Below, piece after piece: positions 36,058 to 48,488 of a DNA stretch of 64,000 nt; position 1 is the stretch's first letter; every line of letters starts with the position of its first letter. This DNA is from Anticarsia gemmatalis. Its lineage: Eukaryota > Arthropoda > Insecta > Lepidoptera > Erebidae. The stretch spans positions 5,456,001 through 5,520,000 of the forward strand of contig NC_134767.1 of assembly GCF_050436995.1 (NCBI RefSeq). Direction: 5' to 3'. The position numbers and the translations under genes were made by a program. Below the pieces are notes generated by a model. It saw nothing but the letters and a program-made list of their open reading frames with translations, did no database searches and was not told where the DNA came from.

Positions 36058-39000
36058 GAGCGCGATTCTCGCGCGTAAGTACATGAGATGCGTTAATGCG
36101 TTAGCTTTCGTGCATTAGACTCGAAGGCGATCTCGGTTTGTTTTGATGTTTGAATCATATAAAGAGAAATTAGGAAGAACTTGAGAAAGATAGGCCTTTG
36201 CTCAAAAGTGAGACACATAAAGGACCATATAAAAAGTATGTATGATTAGTATCATATATCAGGAAAAAATAAACGCGATCGCACACTCGGGTAGGTAGCG
36301 CTTTTATCAGTTGACGTAATTCCCATATGATATTAAATTTTATTAATACTAATAACGGATGCAAAAAATCGACTAACTAGTCATGTCACATGTCACACTA
36401 ATATCAATTACGGAACTAGGAAATTCACAATAAAGAGACTATCATTGTTTATTCTAATAAAACTAAATAATAATTATATCGAGAGCTTGACTCAAATAGT
36501 ACCAAACAAAAGTTTTGCATGGTCACCATTTGGTCACCCTAAAATTTCCGGTATTTCAAAGAGCATACACACTGGGCGTAGTTTTCTGCAGATATAAATT
36601 AGTTTTTGAATCTTGTATGCTAATAGCAATAAACTCTTAAGCCTGTACACCAAGTGCTTTGACTGAAAGAATAGACGAAAATGCTACGCAAGAAATTATA
36701 ATAATATGCTTTTACTTTTAGTCGAACAAGAAGCAAGGTAGCACTAAACGTGCCACAGGAATATATGTTTTACAACAAGGTCTGAATTAACTATTTATAA
36801 GTACAAAATTCATCAATCATGTACTTATGTATGAGTTTCATTCAATCCACATAACAAAGTGAGTGCCAAAATTCGTTCAATGTAAATACCCTCTTAAGGT
36901 TGTACATAACTTCAGGCTGTATGTCGCACCAAAGTGTTTACAAAGGCATCGCTTTCCGAACACACATTTATAACAATTCGTGGATGATTAATGTTTACGA
37001 AATTGATATTTAATTGCTGGTAAACATCGTGTATCGCGACGGTGGCGCCGCGTTGCGGTGTTTAATGACGTAATTTATGACGACCGACACTCGTATTAAT
37101 GGAGCCCTTCGATTCAAGCGCTACGAGTCTTGAGAATAAATACCGCATACAATAAGAAACTAACACTTTATAATAGGAATTATTGGCGAATAATTCATGG
37201 TGAATTAATCTGTCTAAATCATCTATATAAATTAAAATGAATCACTGAAATGTATGTACGCACGTAACTTTTCAACAACAAAACCGAATTGGAAAATTTC
37301 TTGTAACATATTTATAACTGTCGGGACAAGGTTTAGATCAACAACAACAAAGGTGGGATCGATGGGATCAAAATTCCTACGTGAATGGAATCAACGGGAT
37401 AAAATTGTACTAAGGACGATAGGAATGGCCCTTAACCAAACATCACTAATCATCATTTATCGCTTTTATTCATTCACAGCATTGTATTTATTTCAAAGAA
37501 TACAATAAAGTTTTGCTTTAACAATACACAATAATATTCACAAAATATATACTAACTCAAAAAGTTTAATAGTATAACAATACTCAATAATTCACAGAAC
37601 ATATTTTGAGTTTAGTAATACACATTTAAAACAATATATTGCAACCACCAATCAAATCAAAACTTCCTAACCTGTTCTTAATTTCTCCCTCGACCTAAAA
37701 TTCATCCAAGCGTCAGATCTCAAGTGGTCTAGTTATAAATATTTAACGATCGGCTTAGAAGGTGTTTTATGAGTGACGCTAATTGCACCACTCACTTAAC
37801 ACCGGATTTGTTCCGAGTGATGTTTACTAGGAGTATTAATTAGTACTTCAGCAAATTGATGAGGTTTTTTTCTATTGGTGTGTTAGAAGCAGATTTATAG
37901 TGTCTTTTAAAGAAGATTGTTAAGACATACTCTTTAATTTTTTAATCCGTATAAATAGAATGGGATGTGACTCTATTTCACTCTATCTTTTACGTTGTTA
38001 ACCAAAAGTTAAAGTGACCTTTTCGATAATATTTGAGATAGAATAGTTTGTGTAAAAATATAGACATAATGCAGTTTATTGTTATTTTTGTGAAAACCGT
38101 TTTCATTGTTCAATAGATATGTACTTATGTGACTACGACTTTTGTTAATTAACGGTCTACAGAAGAATTGTCCAAATTAAATTTGTCATGGACAACTAAA
38201 GGAATGTGATAAAGCTTATTTGATTACGTATACTTGTGCGTTTTATCAAAATGCTCCATGGGGAAATAATGAAAACTCATTTTATTAACACTCCAGTTAA
38301 AAAAATCTTTATATTCTCTCATAACCCTTTTCAACATTTTGCATGAAATCACATAATAAAGATTGATCAGAAAATCTCACGTGTACTCAAAAGGTCGTAT
38401 TTATTAATTAAACGATGGAATAATAACAGTAGGAAAAAAGCAATGGCATTAATAAAATGCGGATAAATTTACACAGTTTGCACCGTCGGAGAAGACAGGG
38501 AGAAAAAGCTGATTGAATCCCAAATTGCAGTCTACTGTCACCTTTACACTGAACGACTGAACGACCAATGTTTTCAATACTTCTGCTAATGTATTTTTTC
38601 TTATCTTTATATAAAGCCCAATTCTAATATAGGCCTCTCCTCTAAAATCCTCTTAGTAAATTGTATGCTAGTTTCATTGAAGACTTACAGCCTTTATAGT
38701 GATCTTCGGCCAATCTTTCATCGTTAGTCGGTTATTGCTTTGGTTCAGGTTCAGTCTCCACGTTAAGCTTACATATGAATATGTTGTTGAGCTGTTGAAT
38801 ACAGCTAAGCAATCAATTACATAATTATTTTTATGATAACGAGTTCCAAGGAAACAACTAACTATGTTTTGTCACTTTTGTCAATCCTTTTCAATGACGC
38901 AAGATTTATTCATAGTGCAGAAGAAAGAAATATGTTTGGTACGGTTAAGGCAGACTTTAACCATACAGTAAAGTTTTATCACTATTATAACTGAAAAAAA

Positions 39001-40389
39001 AGGTCTTGACACTGAAAATCGTACAGTATAAAAGGTATTTTGAAGCAAGTAACAAGCCAAGTACGTTAGCACCACACAATTTGCATTTCGCAAAGACTCT
39101 CCGAGTCTCGAGTCTCGACGGATCGGAACCTTGGAAACATTCCAGTTCTTGTTATGAACGTTTGATGGTAATTTAGTAATGACTCGTGTCCTCGGGCTTA
39201 TACACTTGAACAAAACTATACAGAAAATTTAATAGAAACTTGCTGTGAAACTGTGTTACTCACGACCCACTGGACAAATTTGAACACGAGTATAAGTAAA
39301 AACGTCTTCTACGATTGGAAAAGTCGCATAACGGACGGTGAATCACAATAATTTTACTTGTTTAGTACAGAATGTAGACGCTACAAAAATAATTTACCTA
39401 AATAAGTGTATTTCAAAAAGACGACGAATAAGCAGTGCTAAGTTTAATGTTATAATTTAGAAGCATTTTAAACGAATAATAATTATTTTTACAAATTAAT
39501 GTGCATAACTATTAATAGGTAAGTAGAGATTTTAATTTGCGTTATTTACAAGACTATTCCGGCAAAAAACATTCAATTCCAAGTTAGTCATTAGAGATCT
39601 GAGGTTAAAATCCCCAGGAAAGAGTAAAAAAACACTATATTAAAATGAACAAATCCTTTGCAACACGGAACAACAATGTAACAAAGCTAAACTACAAAGC
39701 AAAGGGCAGTAGGATAAGCCAGCTATAAATAATAGTATTTTGTTGTAATATTAGTTACACCGACTTTATCAAGCGTCCGGCTGATAAGAGAAATGTCGCA
39801 TCCTGTACGTTGATATTCAAACCGGTAGGTTTATTTTTATGCAGATATTCGATCGATTTATTATAAAAGTTGTTGAAATATTTTTTGTTGTATTTTTAAC
39901 ACAATATTGTCTCAGTGTAATAAGCGATATTTTCGCCAAGGAATGCATTCAGGATGAAAACCACACCAATAAATGCAATGAACTATACCAAAGAAACTGA
40001 CCTCGCTAGAACTGTTTTAAGAAATTCTAAAATTCATTACACTTCGAAAGCGTAGGAATAAAAGGCGATTGGGTAGTAGTAAATTTTAATGATATTTGTG
40101 TCCAAGAGAGGAGACACCAAGAGTTGGAAGAAAAAAGGACAACAATCTACAATTGGGAAACATTTTAATTTAAATTTGCTCATGGAAAGCATGCGCCACA
40201 GAGGTAGTTAAACATACAATAATGGAATATTTCCACACCATGCGTTACTTTTTAAAGCTTTGTGATCTGTGTTTATCTCAGAGTTTAAACCTATCATTTG
40301 TATTCAGGAAACAGTAGATAATGCAACATATTTTAATACAATTGCGCTATCGTTTGTGGCTCATTATCATCGCAGAGTTCTCCCATAAG

Positions 40390-40395
40390 TCAGTT
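40390..40395 (+). promoter_or_regulatory. Putative initiator (Inr) of the receptor gene
   Basis: TCAGTT fits the arthropod Inr TCA(G/T)T(T/C), with the A at 40392 as a possible +1. This would leave a 55-nt 5' leader before the ATG at 40447. There is no TATA box at -30 and no clear DPE at +28. Confidence 0.35.
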
Positions 40396-40446
40396 TAGTT
40401 TTGTGTTTGGTGCTAAACGTACGGAATTTGAATAGTTCAAGTGAAA

Positions 40447-43400
40447 ATGTTTAGAACTTTATTTTTTGTTGTGGTTTTCTTGTTCGTGAATTGTGATGCT
40501 GGGAATAATAGCTTCGTTTTTACTAATGAAAGTAAGTTTTAAATACAATGCAAATTATTATTACTTTAATAAGTCCTCAAAATAATATTTTGTAGATCAA
40601 AAGTTTAACTTTAAGGTCATAGATTTGACTGACCCGTTTTTTTTACTCGTGGCTGTCCCACTGCTGGGTAGGGATCTCCCTCCCGAATTTTGAATTTTTT
40701 GACAAAAGGTTTTGAGTTGGCCGCGCTGGCCAAGTCTATGTAGCAGCTTTTTATGCACTTTTAAAAGCAGCTGTCCAAGGTGTAGGTGTCCAAATATATT
40801 TCCAAAAAGTACGGGACCGATCATTTGGTTCATCCCAAAAAATTATCAAAAGTAACCAAGTACAACGATGCAATGTTCAACTTTGTTGTATATCAGCCAC
40901 AAACTCTAGCACAACAATTAGAATTAACACTATTATTTTACAGTGGCTCAATCCTGCAAAGAACACATATGTAGGAACGGCTACCTCTACAACACAATCT
41001 ACAGTGTGGACAGTGAAGAGTTGACGGAGATCAGAAAAGACTCCGACGGTGATGTAGTCTTCGAAATGCACATAGCTATACAAGCTATGAGTAATGGACA
41101 TATTTTACTGTCACCGGTTGCGAAACCTGGGTATAGTGATCCTGTGTATGAAATTGGTGAGTTTTTTAAACTAAAAATGGTTCTGTAATTTTGATGTATT
41201 TGGTAAACTGTAGCTACGTCAAGTGGTGGCATTGAAACCCCAAATTAATAAAATGATGAATGTTCTCCTCGCCGATATTCATCTGCCAGTTCCATCATTA
41301 TTGAAAAGTGCCAACTGCTCCAAACTTTGTAGTGTCCGAGTATGTGCACAAAACACAGATGCGCTCTCTATTTCTCACTCTGATAGCCCGGTAGAACGGG
41401 TCCGACGTTACAACCAGTGAGATGTCGGTCGCAAAACCGACTGCTTTACGGAGGTCCTGCTTTTGAACTCTAAAACAGTAAAATTATAGAGTATATTTTT
41501 GGCCTAAAGCAACAATGACTATTCCACAGTGGTTGGTGGCGGAGGGAACAAATTCACGGAACTAAGACGACACTTGAAGCGAGACGCTAGAACATCCGTT
41601 AAAACACCAAACATATTGTCCACATTTGAGCTCAGAGGATTCTACATCAGGATTGTTCAAGGTAAATATAATATCATACAATCAATACGAGATGAACGCA
41701 ATTATGCACTATTTACTTTCGACATCTATGTTGCGCTTTGGGGCTCTGGCAAATAAAAAAAATAAACCAATCGATGGTGGATCGGAAACTGCAATAGCAA
41801 GAGCTCAGATGAAACACCCCACAGGCACCCAAAATGAACCAGAACAAGTAGAGCCCATTCACATTAGCGTTGGTCGATCCTACGGGTTTGACGAAAGCAT
41901 GCAGAGCGCTTATACTGTGAAAACGCGTCTCAGGTGTGGCGTCGTCGCTGCTGGACGCAACGCTAGAATAGAGGAGCTACTAAAGATTTTCAAGATCTAT
42001 TTTTGTTGTATTAAAATATATTTTCTTACAGAGCACATAATAGAATTCGGGAGAGAAGGTGATGTACTTCCTCTAATGTCATATATGGACATAGATCCTC
42101 TTGATATTAAGTACTTCGGTTTTGCTGCGTGGGCTGGTGTCGAAGCCAAATTCTTATATGACTGTCCTGTGCCGTCCAAAAATGGTAAAAGTAAGTAATC
42201 ACTTCTAGCAAAAGTAAAAGATCTGAATATGAATGTCTTGGTTTTTTATATAATTTGGGATTTAAGATGGTATTCTTTGGGTTCATCTCGCCATAATAGA
42301 TTCTTTCATCTGGTTCGATGAGTATTTTATTTTATAGTTAGAGCAAGTGATCATTATTTCTAATACACACATAACTTCGAAAAGTCATTGGTGTGTTGCC
42401 TCGGATTCGAACCTGCGACCACTTGCGTGGGAGGTGCCAACTTAAACCACTCGGCTATCACTGCTGATACACCAACCAACATTACATTCTAGTGATTACT
42501 GACAAAAACAATTTTCATACCTAAAATTCGCTTCTCATTTGCAGCGACACCTAACTCCAAAGAAATAGAACCGCTACTCTCTCCATCAGAGCAGCTGAAG
42601 AAGGAAATGCTGAAACACAGGCTTCCCTGGATCCCTCCGAGGCCTACAGTGGACGTGGAACTGGGGGTAAAGATCACCAGCGTTAAGTACGACGCGTTTC
42701 AGTCCAAACTTATTACTGGAATGTCTGTTGTAATTGTAAGTATCTTCTGAGCTATAAAGGTACAGGACCAAACGGCTCAAAATGAATATTGTAATAAAAT
42801 GATGGCAGCTGCATGTACATATGTCGCAAAAACGCACCATTCCCCGCTTTACTTGATCGTCGTGGTCGCCATCATCGAGTGTCACAGATTCTCACAGTAC
42901 ACATGATAATGTAAGCTCATTGTCGAGTACTGTGTACGGGTCTACGAGTCGTCTTTAAGAAACCTTTTATTCCACTCTGGAGTAAAACCACCGACTAGTT
43001 GTTAACAACATTTACACCCTCTTAAAAACTATCTTGAAATGTTAGTATGGAGTAACATGGATATTTTTTGTCTTTGTTTTAGAGTTGGAAAGACGATAAC
43101 GTAGCGTGGTATCCTCCTAAATACAACGGAACAACAAATATTAAGCTGCGTCAAGGTCAAATATGGAGACCTAAATTCTACGTTTACAAGTAAGTATGAC
43201 TCTTATGAAAGTTTTTCAGAAATATCATGTGACACAGTTTTTTATAGCTTATTATCGAACGGGAAGTTTTTCGCAATTTAAAAGTTATCCTTGCACTTAA
43301 TGCAGGTTAGTCGATTTGAGCTGAAGACCTTTTGGCTCTTATTTTGAGCACTTACTTATATCTCCGTTAGCATAAACTTGGACTAAGGCTTTTGTATATA

Positions 43401-46400
43401 GCCTCAGTATTTTTTTTCTGACACCAAAAACGTTGAACAGGAACTCAGGAATCAATACAAAACAGATTGGTAAATTCTGATTAAAATCTCTCATTTTGAA
43501 TTACGAAGTGTTGTTGTTTAACGAATCGTTGACGTCCGATATCTTGATTATCTCGCAGTTCGATTTCCCACGACCCAACGATTTCATCGCCTCATGAATA
43601 AACCATGAATAAATAATTATTTCATATACCTTTGTGTCGTTCGCATCGGCGATTATTCGCTTTCTTTCTTGCGGTCTTTACTCTGATGTTTGAATTATTC
43701 AAACTGCTCGAAATATGATCAGTATATTTTTATCACAGTCTGGGTTGAATAAAGGACTTCGGTTAGTGATTGTTTGATGGTCTAATTATTACAAACAAAT
43801 TAACAAATACCTTTAAAATGCTTTTGTATTCAGCGCCATTTCAGTGTTTTTAGTGCAGACAGATTTCAAAACTTTCTTCTTCCTCTATGTCTCTCGCTCT
43901 ATGTATGTCGCTGGCTCGATACTCAACCGCTATTGGCTACCGAAGAAGAGGTATCGAGAAATTTTGTTTGATACATACATACACACTACAGTTCTTTTTC
44001 ATGTAGTTCGATTATTGACTTTTATTTTGGATTTCCTTAATTCTATGAAAAAGGTTTATGTTTTAGTGCTGATGATCAAACAATGTTCGACGCAAGGAGT
44101 TCCGAGCTGATCTCCATGGTACACAGTGGAGAAGCGACGCTACATTTTCAAACTAAAGTCTATACTTGGTGCGTCGATGCTCCACCTGGCTTCAGCGCGT
44201 AAGAATAATTTGTTTTTTTTTTTCTCTTCTACGATGACAACAGAAAACATGATGCCATCAAAAACATTCTGTAAAAACCTCAAGTCTCGCCGTAAAAAAT
44301 TGTGAGATCAATATAATACCAAGTCGATTAATCTATTGAGTCTCTACTTAAAGGACCTTTTGTCTTAAGTTATTACGTATGTTATTATCATGCCAATTAA
44401 AAAAAAACACCTTTAAAACAAATAGATCGACCTGGCCATCGCATGATTTGATTAGTTAATGCTCCTGAAATGTTAATGGCGAATTTGTGTTTTCTTGCGA
44501 TGACCAAGTCGATCTATATGTTTTAAAGGTTTTTTTTTATTGGCATGATAATAACATACGTAATAACTTAAGACAGAAGGGTTTTTTAAGTAGAGACTAA
44601 ATAGATTATTCGACTTGGTATTATATTGATCTCACAATTTTTTACGGCGAGACTTGAGGTTTTTACAGAATGTTTTTGATGGCATCTCACTTCTTTTTGT
44701 AAAGCGAACATAAGTCCAATTTGTATGGAAAGACGTTTTTTTTTCATAATTCAACATATTTTCCTATGGGAACGTAGTTCAGTTTCATGGGCTAAACACC
44801 CTTACCCACCCTATACCCCCTCCCGTTATGGCTCATATAGTAGGTACCTATTTACATCTATTTATTTTATTTTCTACAGTAATAATAATTTATTAACTGC
44901 AAATGTAACCTTGTAATCTTATACATTTATATGGGATTACAAAGTTATTGTTGCAGTTGGTGTATTTAGAAAACTGGACCGAAATTAGAAAATATTAAAT
45001 TTTTCCCATGATTAAAACACTAAACCCTATTTGTATTCTAAATTTTAAGCTTCTAAGTCTGCTAGAAGTACCTTAGACTTTTGATGATCGGTGAGTCAGT
45101 GAGTCAGTGAGTCAGTGAATCAGTGAGTGACAAAATTCAAAATTTTAACAAGTTGTCATTCTTAAACTACTGGTTCAAATCGACTGAAATTTTAAATATA
45201 CAGTGTTTATACAATGACTGATTAGTTGCTGAAAATCCAGGCTTCTTGTTTTATCCACAACGAAATTATAGGGGTGTCAAAAATAGCCCGAATTGCTTCG
45301 AGAAAAGGATGTTACGGCCGTGCCGCTTTTTTTTTTGCTCGACTTGCGGGGGCACTTCCGTGCCCCCAGATGATCAAATGGAATTCAACAATGATCATTT
45401 CGTATTTTCTATGGTTATACAAGCTTTATAGCTTTCAATGCAATTTATGATATTCAAAGTGACTTTTAATAAATGATAAGCTTAGCTTTTTTGTTCCTTC
45501 GCTATTCACTAGAAATGCTAATCAGTTTTGAATAAACTAACAGGGAGTTTCGTCGAAATTTTTATCACTCTTTTCGCGAAAATCAACCTTCGATAAGTAA
45601 AATTACCATTATTACTTCATACAGATGGCCCCATGACGAGTATCAGTGCACTATAGTCATTCAGCCTTGGGAGGTACATGATAAAATAGCACTCACTATC
45701 CTGGACCCAGAAGACAGTAAGATGGCTCTAGTAAGTAAATAGTAAATGTATTAATGTCTTAGGTATATAATACCATCTGGATAACTAAATAGCATGCTTT
45801 TTCCTTAAAGAGTAGATATCTAACAATTATTAAAGCTAAGGTTATAAAGTAGTGAAATGCATAGTTGATCAAAATATACGGAAAACGTTTACACGAAATT
45901 GTATTAAAAATGAATGTCCCTCGTTCTTCAGAAAAAAAAACAATGTCTTAGATTTTATTACTAAATCTCTGTATTCAACAGAAGATGGCAATAGGCTCGC
46001 TCTATAACAGAAAACGAAAAGTATATTTCTGCAAGTGGATGTAATACATCTCTGCCCCACTGTTCAACAAAATACCACTGTTATGTTATGTTCACACAAT
46101 TTTGCGACAAAGTATTTCCTTATTTTGAATGCGTAAAATTACCTTCACGCTCTAGATGGCATAAAATTCCTCTTCATTCACCAGTAAATTAGGAGCTTAT
46201 GTATTTTTTTCCTTAGAATTCGGTGAGCTTCTTATTTTGTGGGGTTAGTTTCTTTTTGAATCAACCTTTGCAGAGACAGAGCAAGGTATTTTTGGAAAGA
46301 TTTTGTTATCCGACTTATGTCTTACTGTCTTTTCTTCTTAATACTTTTCCAAAATAACTGTGAAATTTCTTTTTAAACTAATGCAATGAACCTACAATGT

Positions 46401-48470
46401 TGTTTTCATAAAAAATCTGGTATTTGAAACAAATTAGACACGTGGCAACGTGCCGAGCCAAGGTTTCTACTTTTATTATACGCGTTTTTAACGGTTTTCA
46501 GCGATATAATATACCTGATTTTAAATTATTGAGCTTCTGGCACTATACTAACGAAAATTACAGCATTGCATAAGCGACTGAAAATAAATCCCAACATAAT
46601 ATTACAAAGTAACGGGTCTTAAACGCGATTGAAAATTAAAGGTTGGAGTACCTTATTATTTTGTTCACCCGACGTTTCGATCGAATTACACCGACCATGG
46701 TCACGGGCTGTCTGATGTGGCGATCGATGTATGTACGATTATGTGTACAAGTCGCGAGAGTTTAAAATCGTTAAAAACCCAACATATACAATCTTTAGTT
46801 CGCAGACATAGACAACGAAGTGAAGAGTGACTGGGAGTCTACGACGAAACAAGTGGTAATAGAACACGAGTTATGGAACCAGGTTTATGGGATCGGTGAC
46901 AACATGACGCATATGAGTGATAGACTCATTATCAATGTGGAAGTCAGCAGGAAAGCCACGCCGTATAATGTTGTGTTTTATACTCCTTTGTTAGGTAAGA
47001 AAGTGACGTTACTGTAGCATTAGTTAGGTATTTTACAATAAAAACGCCTGTTACAAAAAGTTAAGTCCCTTGGAGACAGATTGGGATGCAAAGTCATAGC
47101 CAAACAATGACATGAAAATGTTTTCAGCAATCAGTTTATAAGTATTGTCTCAAACAAAACTTCCTAACTTACTTACTTAACGTGATTATTGTCTCCTGTT
47201 ATTATTTTTGCTAGTTCTAGTTAGGGGCGTCAGCTGATTGACCAGAATTCTATACTTATTCATGATATCCTATTGTTTCAGTTCTAGTAATGTTCGTTCT
47301 CCTCTCCTTCTGGAGTGAGCCTCTGAACATCAACAGGGTCTGGTTCTTGAACGGCTGCACCATCGTCATCTGCATGGGACTCTGTTACGTTGACTATCTG
47401 ATACCTTGTCACACTATGCCTTCTATATGTGAGTACTAATTACCATGTTTCAAATTTCGGAGATACAAAGCACGTTATGGTAAAAACGTACATAAAATTT
47501 TTCTTCACAGGGATTTTTTGTAAAAGGACATCTAAGCAACTGTCTACCTATGAAATTACCTTGTTTTACGCATCTTAACTAACCTATGAGTGCACCTTAT
47601 TGTGAACTCCTCTACTCCTTTTATAATTCATTTTTACATACTCAGGTATTTAAGGAACTATTTGACAATTTCGACAAATAAATGTATGTAAAATCGTGCT
47701 TAACCTCAATAATTTTCTTTTTTTTTTCAGTGGTATTATACATAGTCGTATTAGGAGGTGTAGTATTGGCCACGTTCGTCCAACTTCTGCTGATGTCCAC
47801 ACTAATAGAAACGGTTTGTGGTACTAATGGCATGCAGAAGGTATTCACAACACATTTACTGAGATTGGTGTGCTGCTTACCTAGTTTTACGGTAAGTTTT
47901 ATACCTACTATTTGTTATGCTCTTTCACTTCTGCTATTTCACTATTGAGTCCTTTACCTGTGTCTCTATAAAAAGGCACGACAATCTATTTAAAACTGTT
48001 ATTGTTTCCGGTTTGACTCAAATCGGTCAAGCGATTTGTCTATTTGATCAATTAATTCTTAGGCGAATATATACTTTGGTCGTAAATGAAATAACTTGGC
48101 TTCTCATTTCTACATTACTCTGTGCATGAAAAAGCACTAATCAGTGTGGACAGTGTATTATGTCTGATGTGGCGGCACCCAAAGGGATAAAATTAGCAGT
48201 TATTGTTTAAATAAAAAATAAAAAATCTAAGCATATTTTTAAGTCTTATAAAAATGACAAAAGTTGTGTTTCCAGACTGCAATCAACGGTGGCTACACTC
48301 TACAAGAAGAAGAAGAACCAGCTACAACGAGAGGAGAAGACGTAGAAGAGATGGAGAGTGAGAAACAAAAAGCGTACGGCGACAAGAGAGAATTAGCAGA
48401 AGTTGTCGATAAACTCATGTTTGTGATATACACTGTTACTTTTGTTGCGATGCTGATTGCGCATTTTTAG
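40447..48470 (+). CDS. Methyltransf_FA-domain / Cys-loop ligand-gated ion channel-like receptor (12 exons, 607 aa)
   Basis: Exons are 40447-40531, 40944-41156, 41530-41661, 42032-42190, 42545-42735, 43083-43189, 44067-44198, 45625-45730, 46799-46994, 47282-47428, 47731-47891 and 48276-48470. All introns are GT-AG and all phases agree; the 607-codon frame ends in TAG. Residues 1-18 or so are a signal peptide (LFFVVVFLFVNC). Residues about 30-188 match the farnesoic acid O-methyltransferase-like domain (HILLSP, VYEIVVGGGGN, FELRGFYIR, FGREGDVLP, FGFAAWAG). Residues about 205-435 are a nicotinic-type ligand-binding domain (SWKDDNVAWYPPKY, QIWRPKFYVYN, Cys331...WPHDEYQC348). M1 is about 434-452, M2 459-482, M3 489-511 and M4 588-606, with a short acidic M3-M4 loop. 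It should sit in the plasma membrane with the extra domain outside. The Cys-loop spans 16 residues instead of 13, no CC pair is present and M2 is not nAChR-like, so ligand and ion conduction are unknown. The exon 4 donor has an alternative at 42184/42185 in the same phase. Confidence 0.88.
40645..40735 (-). repeat. LINE 3'-tail fragment in receptor intron 1
   Basis: The complement of TGTCCCACTGCTGGGTAGG and GGCCGCGCTGGCCAAG matches the 2761-2864 tail family. The 78-aa minus ORF at 40597-40833 comes from it. Confidence 0.5.
42342..42466 (-). mobile_element. tRNA-derived SINE, family 1, in receptor intron 4
   Basis: The minus strand starts AGCAGTGATAGCCGAGTGG, then GTCGCAGGTTCGAATCCGAG (a good B box), then CAATGACTTTTCGAAG and TATGTGTGTATTAGAA. 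It is better preserved than the 19616-19735 copy. It lies fully between exons 4 and 5. Confidence 0.75.
44251..44686. mobile_element. Long fold-back MITE in receptor intron 7
   Basis: The arm GATGCCATCAAAAACATTC... is matched by its inverted copy ending ...TGTTTTTGATGGCATC. The similarity runs for roughly 190 bp on each side, including CTCAAGTCTCGCCG and ACCAAGTCGA blocks, around a short centre near 44460-44480. The element has no coding content and leaves the flanking splice sites (44199 and 45624) untouched. Confidence 0.75.
45085..45372 (+). repeat. Dispersed repeat with GTGAGTCA tandem array, receptor intron 7
   Basis: Five 8-bp units (GTGAGTCA with small changes) occupy 45091-45130. They are followed by the blocks CAAAATTCAAAATTTT, GTTGTCATTCTTAAACTAC, CAGTGTTTATACAATGACTG and GTTACGGCCGTGCCGC. 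The 3' part has a perfect 8-bp stem with a 4-nt loop (45348-45367, GGGGGCAC/GTGCCCCC). I recognise the block order from other lepidopteran sequence, but not the class. Confidence 0.55.
46630..46790 (+). repeat. Dispersed repeat with CCGACGTTTCG block, receptor intron 8
   Basis: ACCCGACGTTTCGATCG, CCATGGTCACGGGCTG and CTGATGTGGCGATCGATG are typical of a common lepidopteran repeat. The ACGTTTCG...GTGGTC layout resembles the cores at 1379-1540 and 28238-28345. It ends only about 10-20 bp before the exon 9 acceptor at 46799. Confidence 0.5.
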
Positions 48471-48488
48471 TATAATTTTACTTTTAAT

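Larger units (their letters stand above)
30937..40380. other. Intergenic, sparse repeats
   Basis: No host gene is supported in this 9.4 kb. Recognised pieces are a SINE at 32094-32320, a possible LINE coding remnant at 33838-33900 and MITE M copy 4 at 35878-36057. A CpG-rich stretch lies at about 37028-37130. The ORFs at 31072-31320, 33639-34261 and 38881-39213 show no recognisable domain. Confidence 0.4.

Noticed and set aside
38881..39213. 110-codon minus-strand ORF
   Set aside because: No domain is seen, and it is not supported by flanking splice sites or promoter elements.
41626..42198. 190-codon ORF as a stand-alone gene
   Set aside because: Its end is exon 4 of the receptor gene, and its start is an out-of-frame reading of exon 3 plus intron 3.
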